DNA from: JAPLNB01 sp964451955
GTDB lineage: Bacteria > Planctomycetota > Phycisphaerae > Tepidisphaerales > Tepidisphaeraceae
DNA: 64,000 nt
Direction: 5' to 3'
Assembly: GCA_964451955.1 (NCBI GenBank)
Contig: CAYVKG010000009.1
Coordinates: forward strand, 1-64,000
Shown in pieces: positions 25,555 through 34,727 of this stretch. Each line of letters opens with the position of its first letter. The first letter of the stretch is position 1. Under the pieces are notes generated by a model that saw only the letters and a list, made by a program, of their open reading frames with translations, did no database searches and was not told the origin of the DNA. The position numbers and the translations under genes are program-made.

Positions 25555-26568
25555 ATGATTATTACCGCAAAGGCATATGCCCGGGCCGGCCTGATCGGGA
25601 ATCCTTCCGATGGGTATTTCGGAAAGACGATATCGCTTCTGGTGCGGAATTTTTGCGCGACGGTGCAGCTCTGGGAGAGTCCGACGTTCGAGATCAAGCC
25701 TTCCTCGGGCGACTTGGGACAGTTTCGAACGGTCAGCGATTTTCTGCGCGATCTCCGTTTGCACGGCTACTACGGTGGAATGCGACTGATCAAGGCAGCC
25801 ATCAAGAAATTTCATGACTACTGCGCGCAGAACGGGATCCTGCTGCATGATCGGAACTACACGGTATCGTACACAACGGACATCCCGCGGCTGGTGGGTT
25901 TGGCCGGCAGCAGCGCGATTGTGACTGCGACCATGCGAGCGATGATGCAGTTCTACAATGTGCAAATCCCCAAGCATCTGCTTCCTTCGATCATTCTCTC
26001 GGTGGAACGGGATGAGTTGGGCATCAATGCCGGATTGCAGGACCGGGTGATTCAGGTGTACGAGGGAATCGTCTTTATGGACTTCGAGCGTTCGCACCTG
26101 GAGAAGTACGGACATGGTGTGTACGAGCCACTGAATCCACCGAAGTTGCCGCCGATCTATGTGGCATTCGATCCGGCGCGTGCGGAAGTGAGCGACATAC
26201 CGCATCGCAACCTGAGGGAGCTGTACAACCGGGGTGATCCGACGGTGCTGGCGGCCATGCAGCGGTACCGCGAAATAACCGATATTGGCCGGCAGGCGTT
26301 GATGAATGGGGATTGGGCCACGCTGGCCCGCGTGATGGACGAGAATTTCGACATTCGGCGGTCGATCATGAACATCGCCCCGGAGAACCTGCGGATGGTG
26401 GAGGTGGCGAGGTCAACCGGGGCCAGCGCCAAGTTCGCCGGTTCCGGCGGGGCGATTGTCGGGTTGTACAGGGACGGGCGGCAATATCAGCAGCTGTCGG
26501 ACGCGTTGGCGGAGATTCGATGCACGGTTTTGCGGCCGCTGATTTTCGAGCCGCAGGACATTGCGTGA
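25555..26568 (+). CDS. Glucuronokinase-like GHMP kinase
   Basis: A 337-residue GHMP-family sugar kinase. It reads very like plant glucuronokinase: ARAGLIGNPSDGYFGKTIS at the start, LHDRNYTVSYTTDIPRLVGL, the ATP loop GLAGSSAIVTA (about 116-126), ELGINAGLQDRVIQVYEGIVFMDF with the active-site region, NFDIRR, and the last motif AKFAGSGGAIVGLY. Plant glucuronokinase makes glucuronate-1-phosphate for conversion to UDP-glucuronate. ATG 25555 has GGAG 4 bases upstream. The next gene, a UTP-sugar-1-phosphate uridylyltransferase, begins within 11 bases, as expected for a salvage pair. Substrate inferred, not proven. Confidence 0.85.
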   Translation: MIITAKAYARAGLIGNPSDGYFGKTISLLVRNFCATVQLWESPTFEIKPSSGDLGQFRTVSDFLRDLRLHGYYGGMRLIKAAIKKFHDYCAQNGILLHDRNYTVSYTTDIPRLVGLAGSSAIVTATMRAMMQFYNVQIPKHLLPSIILSVERDELGINAGLQDRVIQVYEGIVFMDFERSHLEKYGHGVYEPLNPPKLPPIYVAFDPARAEVSDIPHRNLRELYNRGDPTVLAAMQRYREITDIGRQALMNGDWATLARVMDENFDIRRSIMNIAPENLRMVEVARSTGASAKFAGSGGAIVGLYRDGRQYQQLSDALAEIRCTVLRPLIFEPQDIA

Positions 26569-26578
26569 GAGGCTGATG

Positions 26579-27448
26579 ATGCACAAGGCGGTGATTCCGG
26601 TTGCCGGATTCGGGACGCGGATGCTTCCGGCGGCCAAAGCGGTGCCCAAAGAGATGCTTCCCGTGCTGGATCGGCCGACAATTCAGTACGTGGTTGAAGA
26701 AGCCGCCGGGGCAGGGATAGACGATGTGCTCTTGGTCACTGCGAAGGACAAGCGTGCCATCGAGGACCATTTTGACCGCAACGCCGAGTTGGAGCAGCGT
26801 CTGGCGGCAAAAGACAAGCAGTCGCTGCTCGCATCGTTGAGGGAGCTGGCAGGCAGAGTCCGGATACACTCGGTGCGTCAGCCGGACCAACGCGGTCTCG
26901 GCGACGCGGTGAACTGCGCGCGGGCGCATGTGGGCAATGAGCCCTTCCTTTGCCTGCTAGGGGACACGATCTTCAGCGGAGATGTGTTGCCTTCACGGCA
27001 ACTGGTCGATGCCTATTGCAGGCTGGGAACGGCGATCATCGGCTTGGAGGAAGTCCCGCTGGAGAGGGTAAGCCGCTATGGCATCGTGGCAGGAGAGATG
27101 ATTGGCGATGGTCTGTGGCGGCTGAGCGACCTGGTGGAGAAACCGTCGCCTGAATGCGCGCCCAGTCGACTGGCGATTGCCGCGAGGTACATTCTGACAC
27201 CTCCCATTTTTGACTGTCTGGATCGCACGCGAGATGGTGCGGGTGGCGAGATCCAACTGACCGATGCACTGCGGCGGCTGCTGGATCGCGAGCCGATTCA
27301 CGGCGTGGTGTTGAGCGGCAGAAGACACGACATCGGCAACCCGGTGGACTGGTTGAAAACGAATCTGATCTTCGCATCACGGGACCCGCATCTCCGAGAG
27401 CAATTGAGTCCGTTGTTGAGTGACCTGCTTCGCCGCCAAGAGAGGTAA
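26579..27448 (+). CDS. galU: UTP-glucose-1-phosphate uridylyltransferase family
   Basis: A 289-residue nucleotidyltransferase of the GalU family, joining UTP and a hexose-1-phosphate to give a UDP-sugar. AVIPVAGFGTRMLPAAKAVPKEMLPVLDRP holds the nucleotide-binding G-rich loop and the conserved Lys; LLVTAKDKRAIEDHFD, CLLGDTIF and EKPSPECAPSRLAI follow as expected. ATG 26579 has GAGAGG upstream; TTG 26561 would overlap the kinase more deeply. It is translationally close to the glucuronokinase-like gene, so glucuronate-1-phosphate may be its natural partner in place of or besides glucose-1-phosphate. A terminator follows at 27554. Confidence 0.9.
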   Translation: MHKAVIPVAGFGTRMLPAAKAVPKEMLPVLDRPTIQYVVEEAAGAGIDDVLLVTAKDKRAIEDHFDRNAELEQRLAAKDKQSLLASLRELAGRVRIHSVRQPDQRGLGDAVNCARAHVGNEPFLCLLGDTIFSGDVLPSRQLVDAYCRLGTAIIGLEEVPLERVSRYGIVAGEMIGDGLWRLSDLVEKPSPECAPSRLAIAARYILTPPIFDCLDRTRDGAGGEIQLTDALRRLLDREPIHGVVLSGRRHDIGNPVDWLKTNLIFASRDPHLREQLSPLLSDLLRRQER

Positions 27449-27777
27449 GGGGCAAACATCGCATCATGCGCAATGTTGTCGATTTGCACTTTCGAGTATT
27501 GACGATCTTTGGCGGCGCGTTATCTTTCACGTTATATTTGGTGATACTCAATAGGACCGAAGGCGGTGGCTCCCCTTCGGTCCGACTCTTTTTGTTGCAC
27601 CACTCTTTTGTCGTTCTGACATCATCTGGCAAAGGGCGTGTCTTGGGCATAGAGTCAGGAGATGCAGGCGGCTCGGAACCGGCAGGCGAGGCAGGTGCGG
27701 AACCTTTGGAGGCGTCGGGACGTCAGAGAGTGTTGGATGCCGGAACCAGGCTGCGGAGGTGGCACTGAACGGGAGCC
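27449..27777. other. 329-base gap with a terminator
   Basis: After galU there is no gene until the giant PQQ protein. The first part (27480-27600) is AT-richer than its surroundings and holds the terminator at 27554-27594. The second part has no clear -35/-10; GGGAG at 27770-27774 is the ribosome site of the next gene. Confidence 0.55.
27554..27594 (+). terminator. Rho-independent terminator after galU
   Basis: GGACCGAAG (27554-27562) pairs perfectly with CTTCGGTCC (27575-27583), loop of 12, followed by GACTCTTTTTG. It ends the pyk-lipoprotein-kinase-galU run. Confidence 0.8.
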
Positions 27778-30700
27778 ATGATGACTTTGCGATTGTCCAG
27801 TGCGGCGGGGACTCGGTTGGTGATGTGGCTGGCAGGGGTGGGGGCGGCGGTGTTTCCTGCGACAGGCTTGGGACAAGTGCGGATCATACGGGGGGCCATG
27901 GTCGGCGCGCCCGGGCCTGCGGCTGCGGCCGAACCACAGCAGGGCGTGTACGTGCGGGATTCGGCAACTGCGACGGACAAGTTTGAGCTGGGTAGACGCA
28001 TGGAGCGTCTCAAGGAGTGGCACAAGTCGGCGGACGTTTATCAGGAGATCCTCGAGAAGTACCAGGATCGCGTCATTCCGGTCGCGACAGACCCCAAGGG
28101 CCGGTTCGTCAAGTATTCGAGCGTGACCGTGGCGGTGCAGGAAAGGCTGGCACGATGGCCTGACGAAGGGTTGGCGGTATACCGGGCACGGTACGAGCCA
28201 TCTGCCGCGATGATGCTTGATCAGTGTCGCTTTGGCGACTATCGCTTGCTGCACGACATTCTGTCGCGGTACTTCGTGACGGAATCAGCGAAGCAGGCGG
28301 GGATGCGCCTGATGGGTTTGTACCTGGAGTCAGGCGAGTTCATGGCGGCGACGTGGATTGGACAGCGCCTGTTGCAGTGGCATCCGAACTTGGGGGCGGA
28401 CAGGCCTCGCGTTCTGTTTCAGACTGCGGTCGCGTTGCACCTGGCCGGTCAGGCGACCGAAGCGACGAGGATGCTTGAGGAACTGAAGAGCAAGCACGCC
28501 AACGAAGTGGCGACGATCGCCGGGCGGGACACGTCACTGGTGGAGGCACTGACCCGGGAGTTATTGCAGCCGCCTCCTGTGGCAACCGGGCAGGCGGATG
28601 ATTCGTGGCCGATGTTTGGCGGGGATGTTTCGCGGAGCTTGATCCCCTCGGCAACCGGTAACCCGGGCGCCCGCGTGTACTCGATCGACCTGCCCGGTCC
28701 AAATGTCGAGGGATTGAATGAACAGGCAAAGCGAGCGTTGTTGGACTCGCACAACATGGCCAAATCGGCAGGCACGGCAGTCAATGTGATGCCGGTTTCG
28801 GATCGAGGGCAGTTGTTTTTCCAGGACGGGTATCGCGTGTACGCCGTGCAGTTGGAGAGCGGTGTGCCTTTGCCGGGCTGGGCACAGACCTATGGCGGAA
28901 GTCACGCGGGGCAATTCTGGCTCCCCGCGGGACCCAACGCCTTCTACAACATGGTGGGGCTGGAACAGTGGCAATTTTCGCAGATGCTCGTGCCAGAACA
29001 GCGGTCGCTCACGCTGACCGACGATGCGGTACTGGCAGTCATGGGCCAGGCGCCGCTGCGGTTTCAGCTCGGCACCGTTTCGCCGGCGGAGGGGGGTGCA
29101 CGACTGGTGTGTCTGGATCGCAGCACCGGGCGGCAACGTTGGACGGCCTTGCCGCGTTCGGGCACGGACGATCCGGGAAACGCGAAGAATCTCACCTTCA
29201 GCGGATCGCCGCTGGTGGTCGGGGACAGTGTGTATGTGATTGCCCGTGGCAGCACCGCGGCGGGGGTCGAGGATTGTCACGTGTGCTGTTACGGTTTGGC
29301 CGGTGGAGAATACCGTTGGTCGAGCTATGTTGCCTCATCGCAATCGGGCAACGCGGCCATGAACGGAGTGGCGATGGGACCCGATGCGGATTCGCTTTCG
29401 CATCTGGCATTTGGGAGCGGGCGGGTCTACGTCCTGACGAACCTCGGCGCGGTCGCGGCAATCGACGCTTACAGTGGCGCCACAGTGTGGCTGACCATCT
29501 ATCCGCGGAGCGAGCAGGCGATTAATGCCCTTCAGCAGCGACAAATGCGGATCATGTGGGGCGGGATCAATCAGATGGCGGCGAGCGCATCGAGCGATGC
29601 GTTGAAGCCTTGGGAACTCAATCCGGTGATCCTGAGCGGCGGATGCGTATTTGCCCTGCCCAGCGACGGCACGCACATCATGGTTTACAGCGCCGGCACC
29701 GGTGAAGAGGTGAAGCGAGTTCCGCGTGAGATTGAATATGGCGGGCGGACCACGAAGTTGACGATGTTGTTGGCGGTCTCGGGCCAGAAACTGATCGCGG
29801 CGGCAAGAGACGGCATTCTGTTCCTGGACTGGACGAAAGCCGACCCGGTTGAGCCGAACTCGCGGCGGCTTCAGGCGGGGGCAATTGAGACCATGACGCC
29901 GTTCGGAGGTTCGATCATTGGCCGGCCATTTGTGACCTCGAAGCAAATGTACGTTCCATGGGAGACAGCCATATCGATCATCGACCTGCAAAGCCGAAAG
30001 GTGGTTGGGCGGTTCCCGAAAGGTTTGGCTGCCTGGGCGCCGGAAGAAGGGCCCGGCAACGTGCTGGTGACGCGGGACCACGTCGTGGTGGCGGCTGGCA
30101 AGAGCGTGAACGTCTACACTGATTTGGCTGCGGTACGGCAGAAGTACCTTGCGTCAATCAAGTCGGATCCGGGGAACGTGGAAGCTCGGCTTGTCTTTGC
30201 GGAGCTGATGTTCAACGCCAATGAGATCGCTGAGGCACGACAGGCGATGGACGAGGCCATCCTGATTCTGGGCGGACTGAATTCGATGAGGCGGGGGGCG
30301 CTCCGTGATCGTGTTTTTAACGACGTCATGCTGTTTGCGCAGAGAGCGGGCAGCCAGAAGTCCGTCGGGTCGATCGCATTGGCCGAAGAGTTGTTCGATC
30401 AGGCGGCGGCGGCAGCGCAGAGTCCTGCGCAACAGGTTCAGTATCGGCTCGGCCGCGCGGGTTTCATCGAGTCCATGCGGGAAATGCAGAAGGCCCCGGA
30501 TTGGGCAAAGGCCGTGCGGCTGTATCAGGAAATCCTGAGCAGCGAGGAGATGCGGTCAATTCCGCTGTCTGCGGCGGATGGAATCGAGCTCACAGCAGGC
30601 CAAAAGGCTGAAAGGGGCATTGCGGAGCTGATCGCCAAGATCGGGCCTGCCGTGTACGCGCCTTTCGAGCAGAAGGCATCGAGCGAATTGGCGGCAATGA

Positions 30701-32616
30701 CGAATACGCAGAGCGCGACATCGCTGTTGGCGCTGGCCGATGAGTATCCTCATGCGTCCGCGGCGCCCCAGGCGCTGTTGCGGGCGGCAGCGATTCATCA
30801 GAACAGCGGGCAGCCGCGACTGGCGACGATCGTGCTGCGGAGACTGCATTGGCAATACCAGGCACGATTGAACGATGAAGAGCGAGGTCGCATGGCGGAG
30901 GCGCTCGCTCGCAGCTATCTTGCCACAGGCAATGTGGGGGCTGCTCTTGGACGGCTGCAGCGGCTTGGCGTCGCTTCGCCGGGCGCGAGGCTGAGCGGGG
31001 GTTTATCGGTTGCCGGCAAGCCGCTTAAGACAAAGGACGACCGGCCCGTGCAGACCCTGCAGGAGGCAGTCGAAGCACTGCAAGTGCTCTACAGCCAGAT
31101 GGCGATGGAATCGCTGCCCGATGTCAACTTGCCGCCGCCACTGACAATGGAGGAACGGCTGGCCAAGAAGAAACTGAGCAGTTTTGAACCGGCACCAGAG
31201 TCGGCGGTCGTTGGGAATGTGCAGTCGATCGTGCGAGCGGCAATGGACGTGCCCAATGCCGCGAGGGATGACCGCCTGATCGTGTGGTCTGAGGGGAAGT
31301 TGCTATGCCTGCCAGCAGGATCGGCTACTCCGATATGGACAAGTGCGGCACTGACACAGCCAGCCACTGTACTGGCATGGCTGGACAAGAACGTGCTGCT
31401 ATGGAATGCAGAAGAGGCGGCGTTGCTTGACGGCGAAACCGGGAAGCCATTGTGGGCATGGAGCGTCAAGTCTCTGCCGGCGGCGCCGGAATTCGTCGCG
31501 GCTCACCACGGAGGCGACGCGGCCGCTGCGGCCGCGCAGGTGGATCAGCGAAACGTGGCAAGCAGGTTGCAGGTGAACGCGGTCATCGTGCAGCAACGAG
31601 CGCTGATCCCGCGAGCATTGCTTGGAGGAAGGATCGCGCCCGCGGTTGAGAGGCCGATGGAACCGGGGGGCGAGCGCATGTTGCACTTGCGGCCATTGAC
31701 GGATCGTCTCATCATCAGCACGAGCATTGGACGGGTGCTGGCCGTCGATCTCGGTAAGGGCACGCTAATCTGGCAAGCGCGCGCCGCCAGGGCAATGGGG
31801 ATTCAGCAAACGCTGGCCAATGAGGACTTTACTGTCGTCCGAGTCGTCGAGTCACCGACCGCGCAGTTGACCGTCTTTGACAGTTACAGCGGTCAGCGGG
31901 TCTGGCAGACAAGGGCTGGGCAGATACAGGGAACTTGGCTGATCAATGCCGCCTTGTCAGATGACGGAATGTTGGTCTGGACAACGCAGCAGTCGATCGC
32001 GGGCAAAGACCTGTTCGACGCAGGAGAGGCTCCGACTTGGGAACGGCGAGGGTATTCCTATGCCGGGATGGTGCACCCGGAGCAGTTGGCCATCTTCGGC
32101 CAAGAGGTCTTCGCGGTGTGCAACGGCGGAATCGTTGTCACATCGACGTCGCTTCGGAAGGGCGAGATCTCCCGCAATCCGATTAACATGCGCACCAACG
32201 ATTCCTCGACACGACTTCGGCTTGCGGGTCCGCGATTGTATGTCATCAGCGGCGTCTCGGTTATCGCATATCACTTGGAGCACGGTACGTCGGTGCCCAT
32301 TCGGCTGAATCCGGATGTCACCTCATCATCCGTAGAGTGCCTGTTGACCAAGGATTACCTGGTGCAGCCGGGCGTGCTCAACCCGGGGCCATTCTCCCCT
32401 GGCCGGAGGACGGAGGCTTCTTACACATTGCAGGCGTTCAGTCGTGCGATGATCCGGAACAACGAGACGGGCAAACTGACGGAAAGCGGATTGCTGGTCC
32501 ATCGGTACGATTTTGTTGAGCCTGCCAAGGTCAAGCAGTGGTGCGCGGTGCAAGGCGGAATCTACTACCTGGCAAATGACGGCAAGCTGCATTTCCTGAG
32601 GGGAACGCGGTCCTAA
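27778..32616 (+). CDS. Giant exported PQQ-like beta-propeller / TPR protein
   Basis: A 1612-residue protein with a signal peptide (LVMWLAGVGAAVFPATGLGQ). Residues about 60-260 are helical repeats with TPR character (ELGRRMERLKEWHKSADVYQEILEKY). About 285-780 hold a first PQQ-type propeller (LVCLDRSTGRQRWTALPR, VAAIDAYSGATVWLTIYPR, AWAPEEGPGNVLVTRDHVVV). About 790-1100 are TPR-like again (AVRLYQEILSSEE, RAAAIHQNSGQPRLATIVLRRL). About 1150-1612 are a second propeller (LLDGETGKPLWAWSVKSL, VLAVDLGKGTLIWQARA, VFDSYSGQRVWQTRAG). No catalytic residues of PQQ dehydrogenases are seen, so a periplasmic scaffold or sensor is likely, as in BamB-like proteins. The AAAQVDQRNVAS stretch shows alanine-rich linkers. 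Confidence 0.82.
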   Translation: MMTLRLSSAAGTRLVMWLAGVGAAVFPATGLGQVRIIRGAMVGAPGPAAAAEPQQGVYVRDSATATDKFELGRRMERLKEWHKSADVYQEILEKYQDRVIPVATDPKGRFVKYSSVTVAVQERLARWPDEGLAVYRARYEPSAAMMLDQCRFGDYRLLHDILSRYFVTESAKQAGMRLMGLYLESGEFMAATWIGQRLLQWHPNLGADRPRVLFQTAVALHLAGQATEATRMLEELKSKHANEVATIAGRDTSLVEALTRELLQPPPVATGQADDSWPMFGGDVSRSLIPSATGNPGARVYSIDLPGPNVEGLNEQAKRALLDSHNMAKSAGTAVNVMPVSDRGQLFFQDGYRVYAVQLESGVPLPGWAQTYGGSHAGQFWLPAGPNAFYNMVGLEQWQFSQMLVPEQRSLTLTDDAVLAVMGQAPLRFQLGTVSPAEGGARLVCLDRSTGRQRWTALPRSGTDDPGNAKNLTFSGSPLVVGDSVYVIARGSTAAGVEDCHVCCYGLAGGEYRWSSYVASSQSGNAAMNGVAMGPDADSLSHLAFGSGRVYVLTNLGAVAAIDAYSGATVWLTIYPRSEQAINALQQRQMRIMWGGINQMAASASSDALKPWELNPVILSGGCVFALPSDGTHIMVYSAGTGEEVKRVPREIEYGGRTTKLTMLLAVSGQKLIAAARDGILFLDWTKADPVEPNSRRLQAGAIETMTPFGGSIIGRPFVTSKQMYVPWETAISIIDLQSRKVVGRFPKGLAAWAPEEGPGNVLVTRDHVVVAAGKSVNVYTDLAAVRQKYLASIKSDPGNVEARLVFAELMFNANEIAEARQAMDEAILILGGLNSMRRGALRDRVFNDVMLFAQRAGSQKSVGSIALAEELFDQAAAAAQSPAQQVQYRLGRAGFIESMREMQKAPDWAKAVRLYQEILSSEEMRSIPLSAADGIELTAGQKAERGIAELIAKIGPAVYAPFEQKASSELAAMTNTQSATSLLALADEYPHASAAPQALLRAAAIHQNSGQPRLATIVLRRLHWQYQARLNDEERGRMAEALARSYLATGNVGAALGRLQRLGVASPGARLSGGLSVAGKPLKTKDDRPVQTLQEAVEALQVLYSQMAMESLPDVNLPPPLTMEERLAKKKLSSFEPAPESAVVGNVQSIVRAAMDVPNAARDDRLIVWSEGKLLCLPAGSATPIWTSAALTQPATVLAWLDKNVLLWNAEEAALLDGETGKPLWAWSVKSLPAAPEFVAAHHGGDAAAAAAQVDQRNVASRLQVNAVIVQQRALIPRALLGGRIAPAVERPMEPGGERMLHLRPLTDRLIISTSIGRVLAVDLGKGTLIWQARAARAMGIQQTLANEDFTVVRVVESPTAQLTVFDSYSGQRVWQTRAGQIQGTWLINAALSDDGMLVWTTQQSIAGKDLFDAGEAPTWERRGYSYAGMVHPEQLAIFGQEVFAVCNGGIVVTSTSLRKGEISRNPINMRTNDSSTRLRLAGPRLYVISGVSVIAYHLEHGTSVPIRLNPDVTSSSVECLLTKDYLVQPGVLNPGPFSPGRRTEASYTLQAFSRAMIRNNETGKLTESGLLVHRYDFVEPAKVKQWCAVQGGIYYLANDGKLHFLRGTRS

Positions 32617-32709
32617 GGCGATCGGATCGTGTGGTTGCCCGATGTCTGGGGCAGCCGTATACTAAACGGCGTCAGCAATTGTACCTGCGTTTCACCCCAG
32701 AGGTCGAGG

Positions 32710-32976
32710 ATGAGCGAGGAAACACCCCGCGGCGAAAGCAGCGTCGTAAGTCTGCGCGACAAAGTGGAGAAGGTAATCAACATGATCCGGCCCGCGGTGC
32801 AAGCAGATGGCGGAGACATCGAACTGGTTGATGTCTCGGAAGATGGCGTTGTGCAGATACGGTTTCACGGTGCGTGCCAGGGTTGCCCCAGCGCCGGAAT
32901 GACCCTTCAATTTGGCATCGAGCGCAATCTACGAGAGAAGGTGCCCGAGGTGACCGGGGTGGTTCCCGTACTCTAG
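32710..32976 (+). CDS. NifU C-terminal-type Fe-S scaffold protein (Nfu)
   Basis: An 88-residue Nfu domain. The pair of cysteines in GACQGCPSAGMTLQFGIE is the Fe-S cluster site, preceded by IRPAVQADGGDIELVDVSEDGVVQIRFHG, the standard core. Such small proteins carry [4Fe-4S] clusters to target apoproteins in the cytoplasm. The ATG at 32710 follows AGAGG; a longer frame from 32629 is not supported. Starts a four-gene run with tadA, galE and rsgA. Confidence 0.92.
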   Translation: MSEETPRGESSVVSLRDKVEKVINMIRPAVQADGGDIELVDVSEDGVVQIRFHGACQGCPSAGMTLQFGIERNLREKVPEVTGVVPVL

Positions 32977-32977
32977 C

Positions 32978-33484
32978 ATGCGCGGCTGCCGTATGACCAG
33001 TGCAGAGAAATGGATGCGCGAGGCGATTCACCTGGCCGAGGCGGCTGCGGCCCTTGGCGAAGTGCCCATTGGCTGCGTGATTGTGCACGAGCCGAGCGAG
33101 CAGATTATTGGAAGGGGATTCAATCGGCGAGAGGCAGATCGAGACGCCACGGCCCACGCGGAGATCTTGGCGATCCGCGAAGCGTGTCGAGAGACAGGGC
33201 ACTGGCGGCTGCTGGACTGCAGGCTCGTGGTGACGCTGGAACCGTGTCCGATGTGTGCTGGCGCAATCGTTAATGCGCGGATTCCACGGTTGGTGTATGG
33301 GTGTGACGATCCCAAGGCCGGGGCAGTTCGGACGCTCTACCGGATCTGTCAAGACGCACGGCTGAATCATCGAGTCGATGTCACCGCTGGTGTTCTAAGC
33401 GAAGACTGCGCTCAGGTTCTGCGAAATTTCTTCAAACAAAAACGAGGCAGACCACAGGGGAGCCGGGCAAAAGGCAGCCACTGA
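32978..33484 (+). CDS. tadA: tRNA-specific adenosine deaminase
   Basis: A zinc deaminase converting A34 to inosine in the anticodon of tRNA-Arg(ACG), cytoplasmic. The zinc site is complete: HAEILAIREA (His and catalytic Glu) and PCPMCAGAIVNARIPRLVYG (two Cys). GEVPIGCVIV and the SDDPKAGAV-type loop (GCDDPKAGAVRTL) are characteristic for TadA. 168 residues is normal. ATG 32978 is one base past the nfu stop; ATG 32993 is the alternative. Confidence 0.94.
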   Translation: MRGCRMTSAEKWMREAIHLAEAAAALGEVPIGCVIVHEPSEQIIGRGFNRREADRDATAHAEILAIREACRETGHWRLLDCRLVVTLEPCPMCAGAIVNARIPRLVYGCDDPKAGAVRTLYRICQDARLNHRVDVTAGVLSEDCAQVLRNFFKQKRGRPQGSRAKGSH

Positions 33485-33558
33485 GCACTGGATCACAGTT
33501 CCCGCCCCTTCCGCGTGCAGGCCGTTTGCATTATCACATTCGTCCATAGGAGATTACG

Positions 33559-34554
33559 ATGAACGTACTGGTAGCAGGTGGCGCCGGGTATATCGGATCG
33601 CACACAGTCAAGCGGCTGAAGGAAGCAGGCCATAACCCTGTGATCTATGACAATTGCTCGCGAGGGCATCGTGAAGTGCTCGACATCCTGAAAGTGCCCG
33701 CGGTGATTGGAGATCTCGCGGACCGATCAGCAGTGACCAAGGCGCTTCGTGATTACCAGATCGACTGCGTGATGCATTTCGCAGCCTACGCCTATGTGGG
33801 AGAGAGCGTCGAGCACCCGCTGATGTACTACGCAAACAATGTGGCGATCACGATAGGCGTGTTGCAGTGCATGCAGGAGGCGGGCGTTGGCCGATTCGTC
33901 TTCAGCAGTTCATGCGCGACCTACGGCGATCCGGACCGGGTGCCGATGACTGAAGACGAAAAGCAGAGTCCGGTCTCGCCTTATGGGCGAACGAAGTTGA
34001 TGGTTGAGCACATTTTGCGGGATTTGCTTGGCGGCGACTCCCGGTTCACCTTCGCGGCATTGAGATACTTCAACGCCAGCGGGTGTGCCGCAGACGGGAC
34101 ACTCGGAGAGGACCACGACCCGGAGACCCACTTGATTCCCAACGTGCTGCGGGCCGTTATGGGTGTTCTGCCCAAGCTGACCATCTTCGGCACAGATTAT
34201 CCGACGCCGGATGGCACTAATGTCCGCGATTACATTCATGTCGACGATTTGGCTGACGCACACATCCTGGCCATGGAACGACTCGAGCCGGGCAAGCCGA
34301 TGTTCCTCAATCTGGGAACGGGGCGAGGATTCTCGGTAAAGGAAATCATCGCGGCAGCGGAGAAGGTGACGGGGAAGAAGGTACCCGTGGCGTATGGTCC
34401 GCGGCGACCCGGGGACGCGATCGCACTGTATGCAGATCCCACTCGAGCCAAACGGACTCTCGGATGGGAAGCGAAGTACAAGGACCCCGAAGCCATCATC
34501 CGCACGGCCTGGTCGTGGTTCTCCAGGCACCCGGGAGGATATTCGAATAAGTAA
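33559..34554 (+). CDS. galE: UDP-glucose 4-epimerase
   Basis: An NAD-dependent short-chain dehydrogenase/epimerase interconverting UDP-glucose and UDP-galactose. The dinucleotide loop VAGGAGYIGSH (residues 4-14), MHFAAYAYVGESVEHPL, the catalytic SSSCATYG and YxxxK (SPYGRTK) and the substrate region YFNASGCAADGTLGEDHDPETHLIP are all present. 331 residues is typical. ATG 33559 has AGGAG 7 bases before it. With galU 6 kb upstream it contributes to UDP-sugar supply. Confidence 0.95.
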   Translation: MNVLVAGGAGYIGSHTVKRLKEAGHNPVIYDNCSRGHREVLDILKVPAVIGDLADRSAVTKALRDYQIDCVMHFAAYAYVGESVEHPLMYYANNVAITIGVLQCMQEAGVGRFVFSSSCATYGDPDRVPMTEDEKQSPVSPYGRTKLMVEHILRDLLGGDSRFTFAALRYFNASGCAADGTLGEDHDPETHLIPNVLRAVMGVLPKLTIFGTDYPTPDGTNVRDYIHVDDLADAHILAMERLEPGKPMFLNLGTGRGFSVKEIIAAAEKVTGKKVPVAYGPRRPGDAIALYADPTRAKRTLGWEAKYKDPEAIIRTAWSWFSRHPGGYSNK

Positions 34555-34727
34555 TCCCGCCTATTCAAAGGCTTGGCGCGAATCGCCGCCGTTCTCACGG
34601 CAAGCGGCCCGTGCTTGATGTGGTGGTGTTGGTGGAGGGAAGGGGAATCGGCAAGGCGATTGTGGCCGCAGCCGTGCGCGAACACTCCGCTTCCCGTCAG
34701 GGCTTAGGCGGTCTATGCTTGTGCTTG

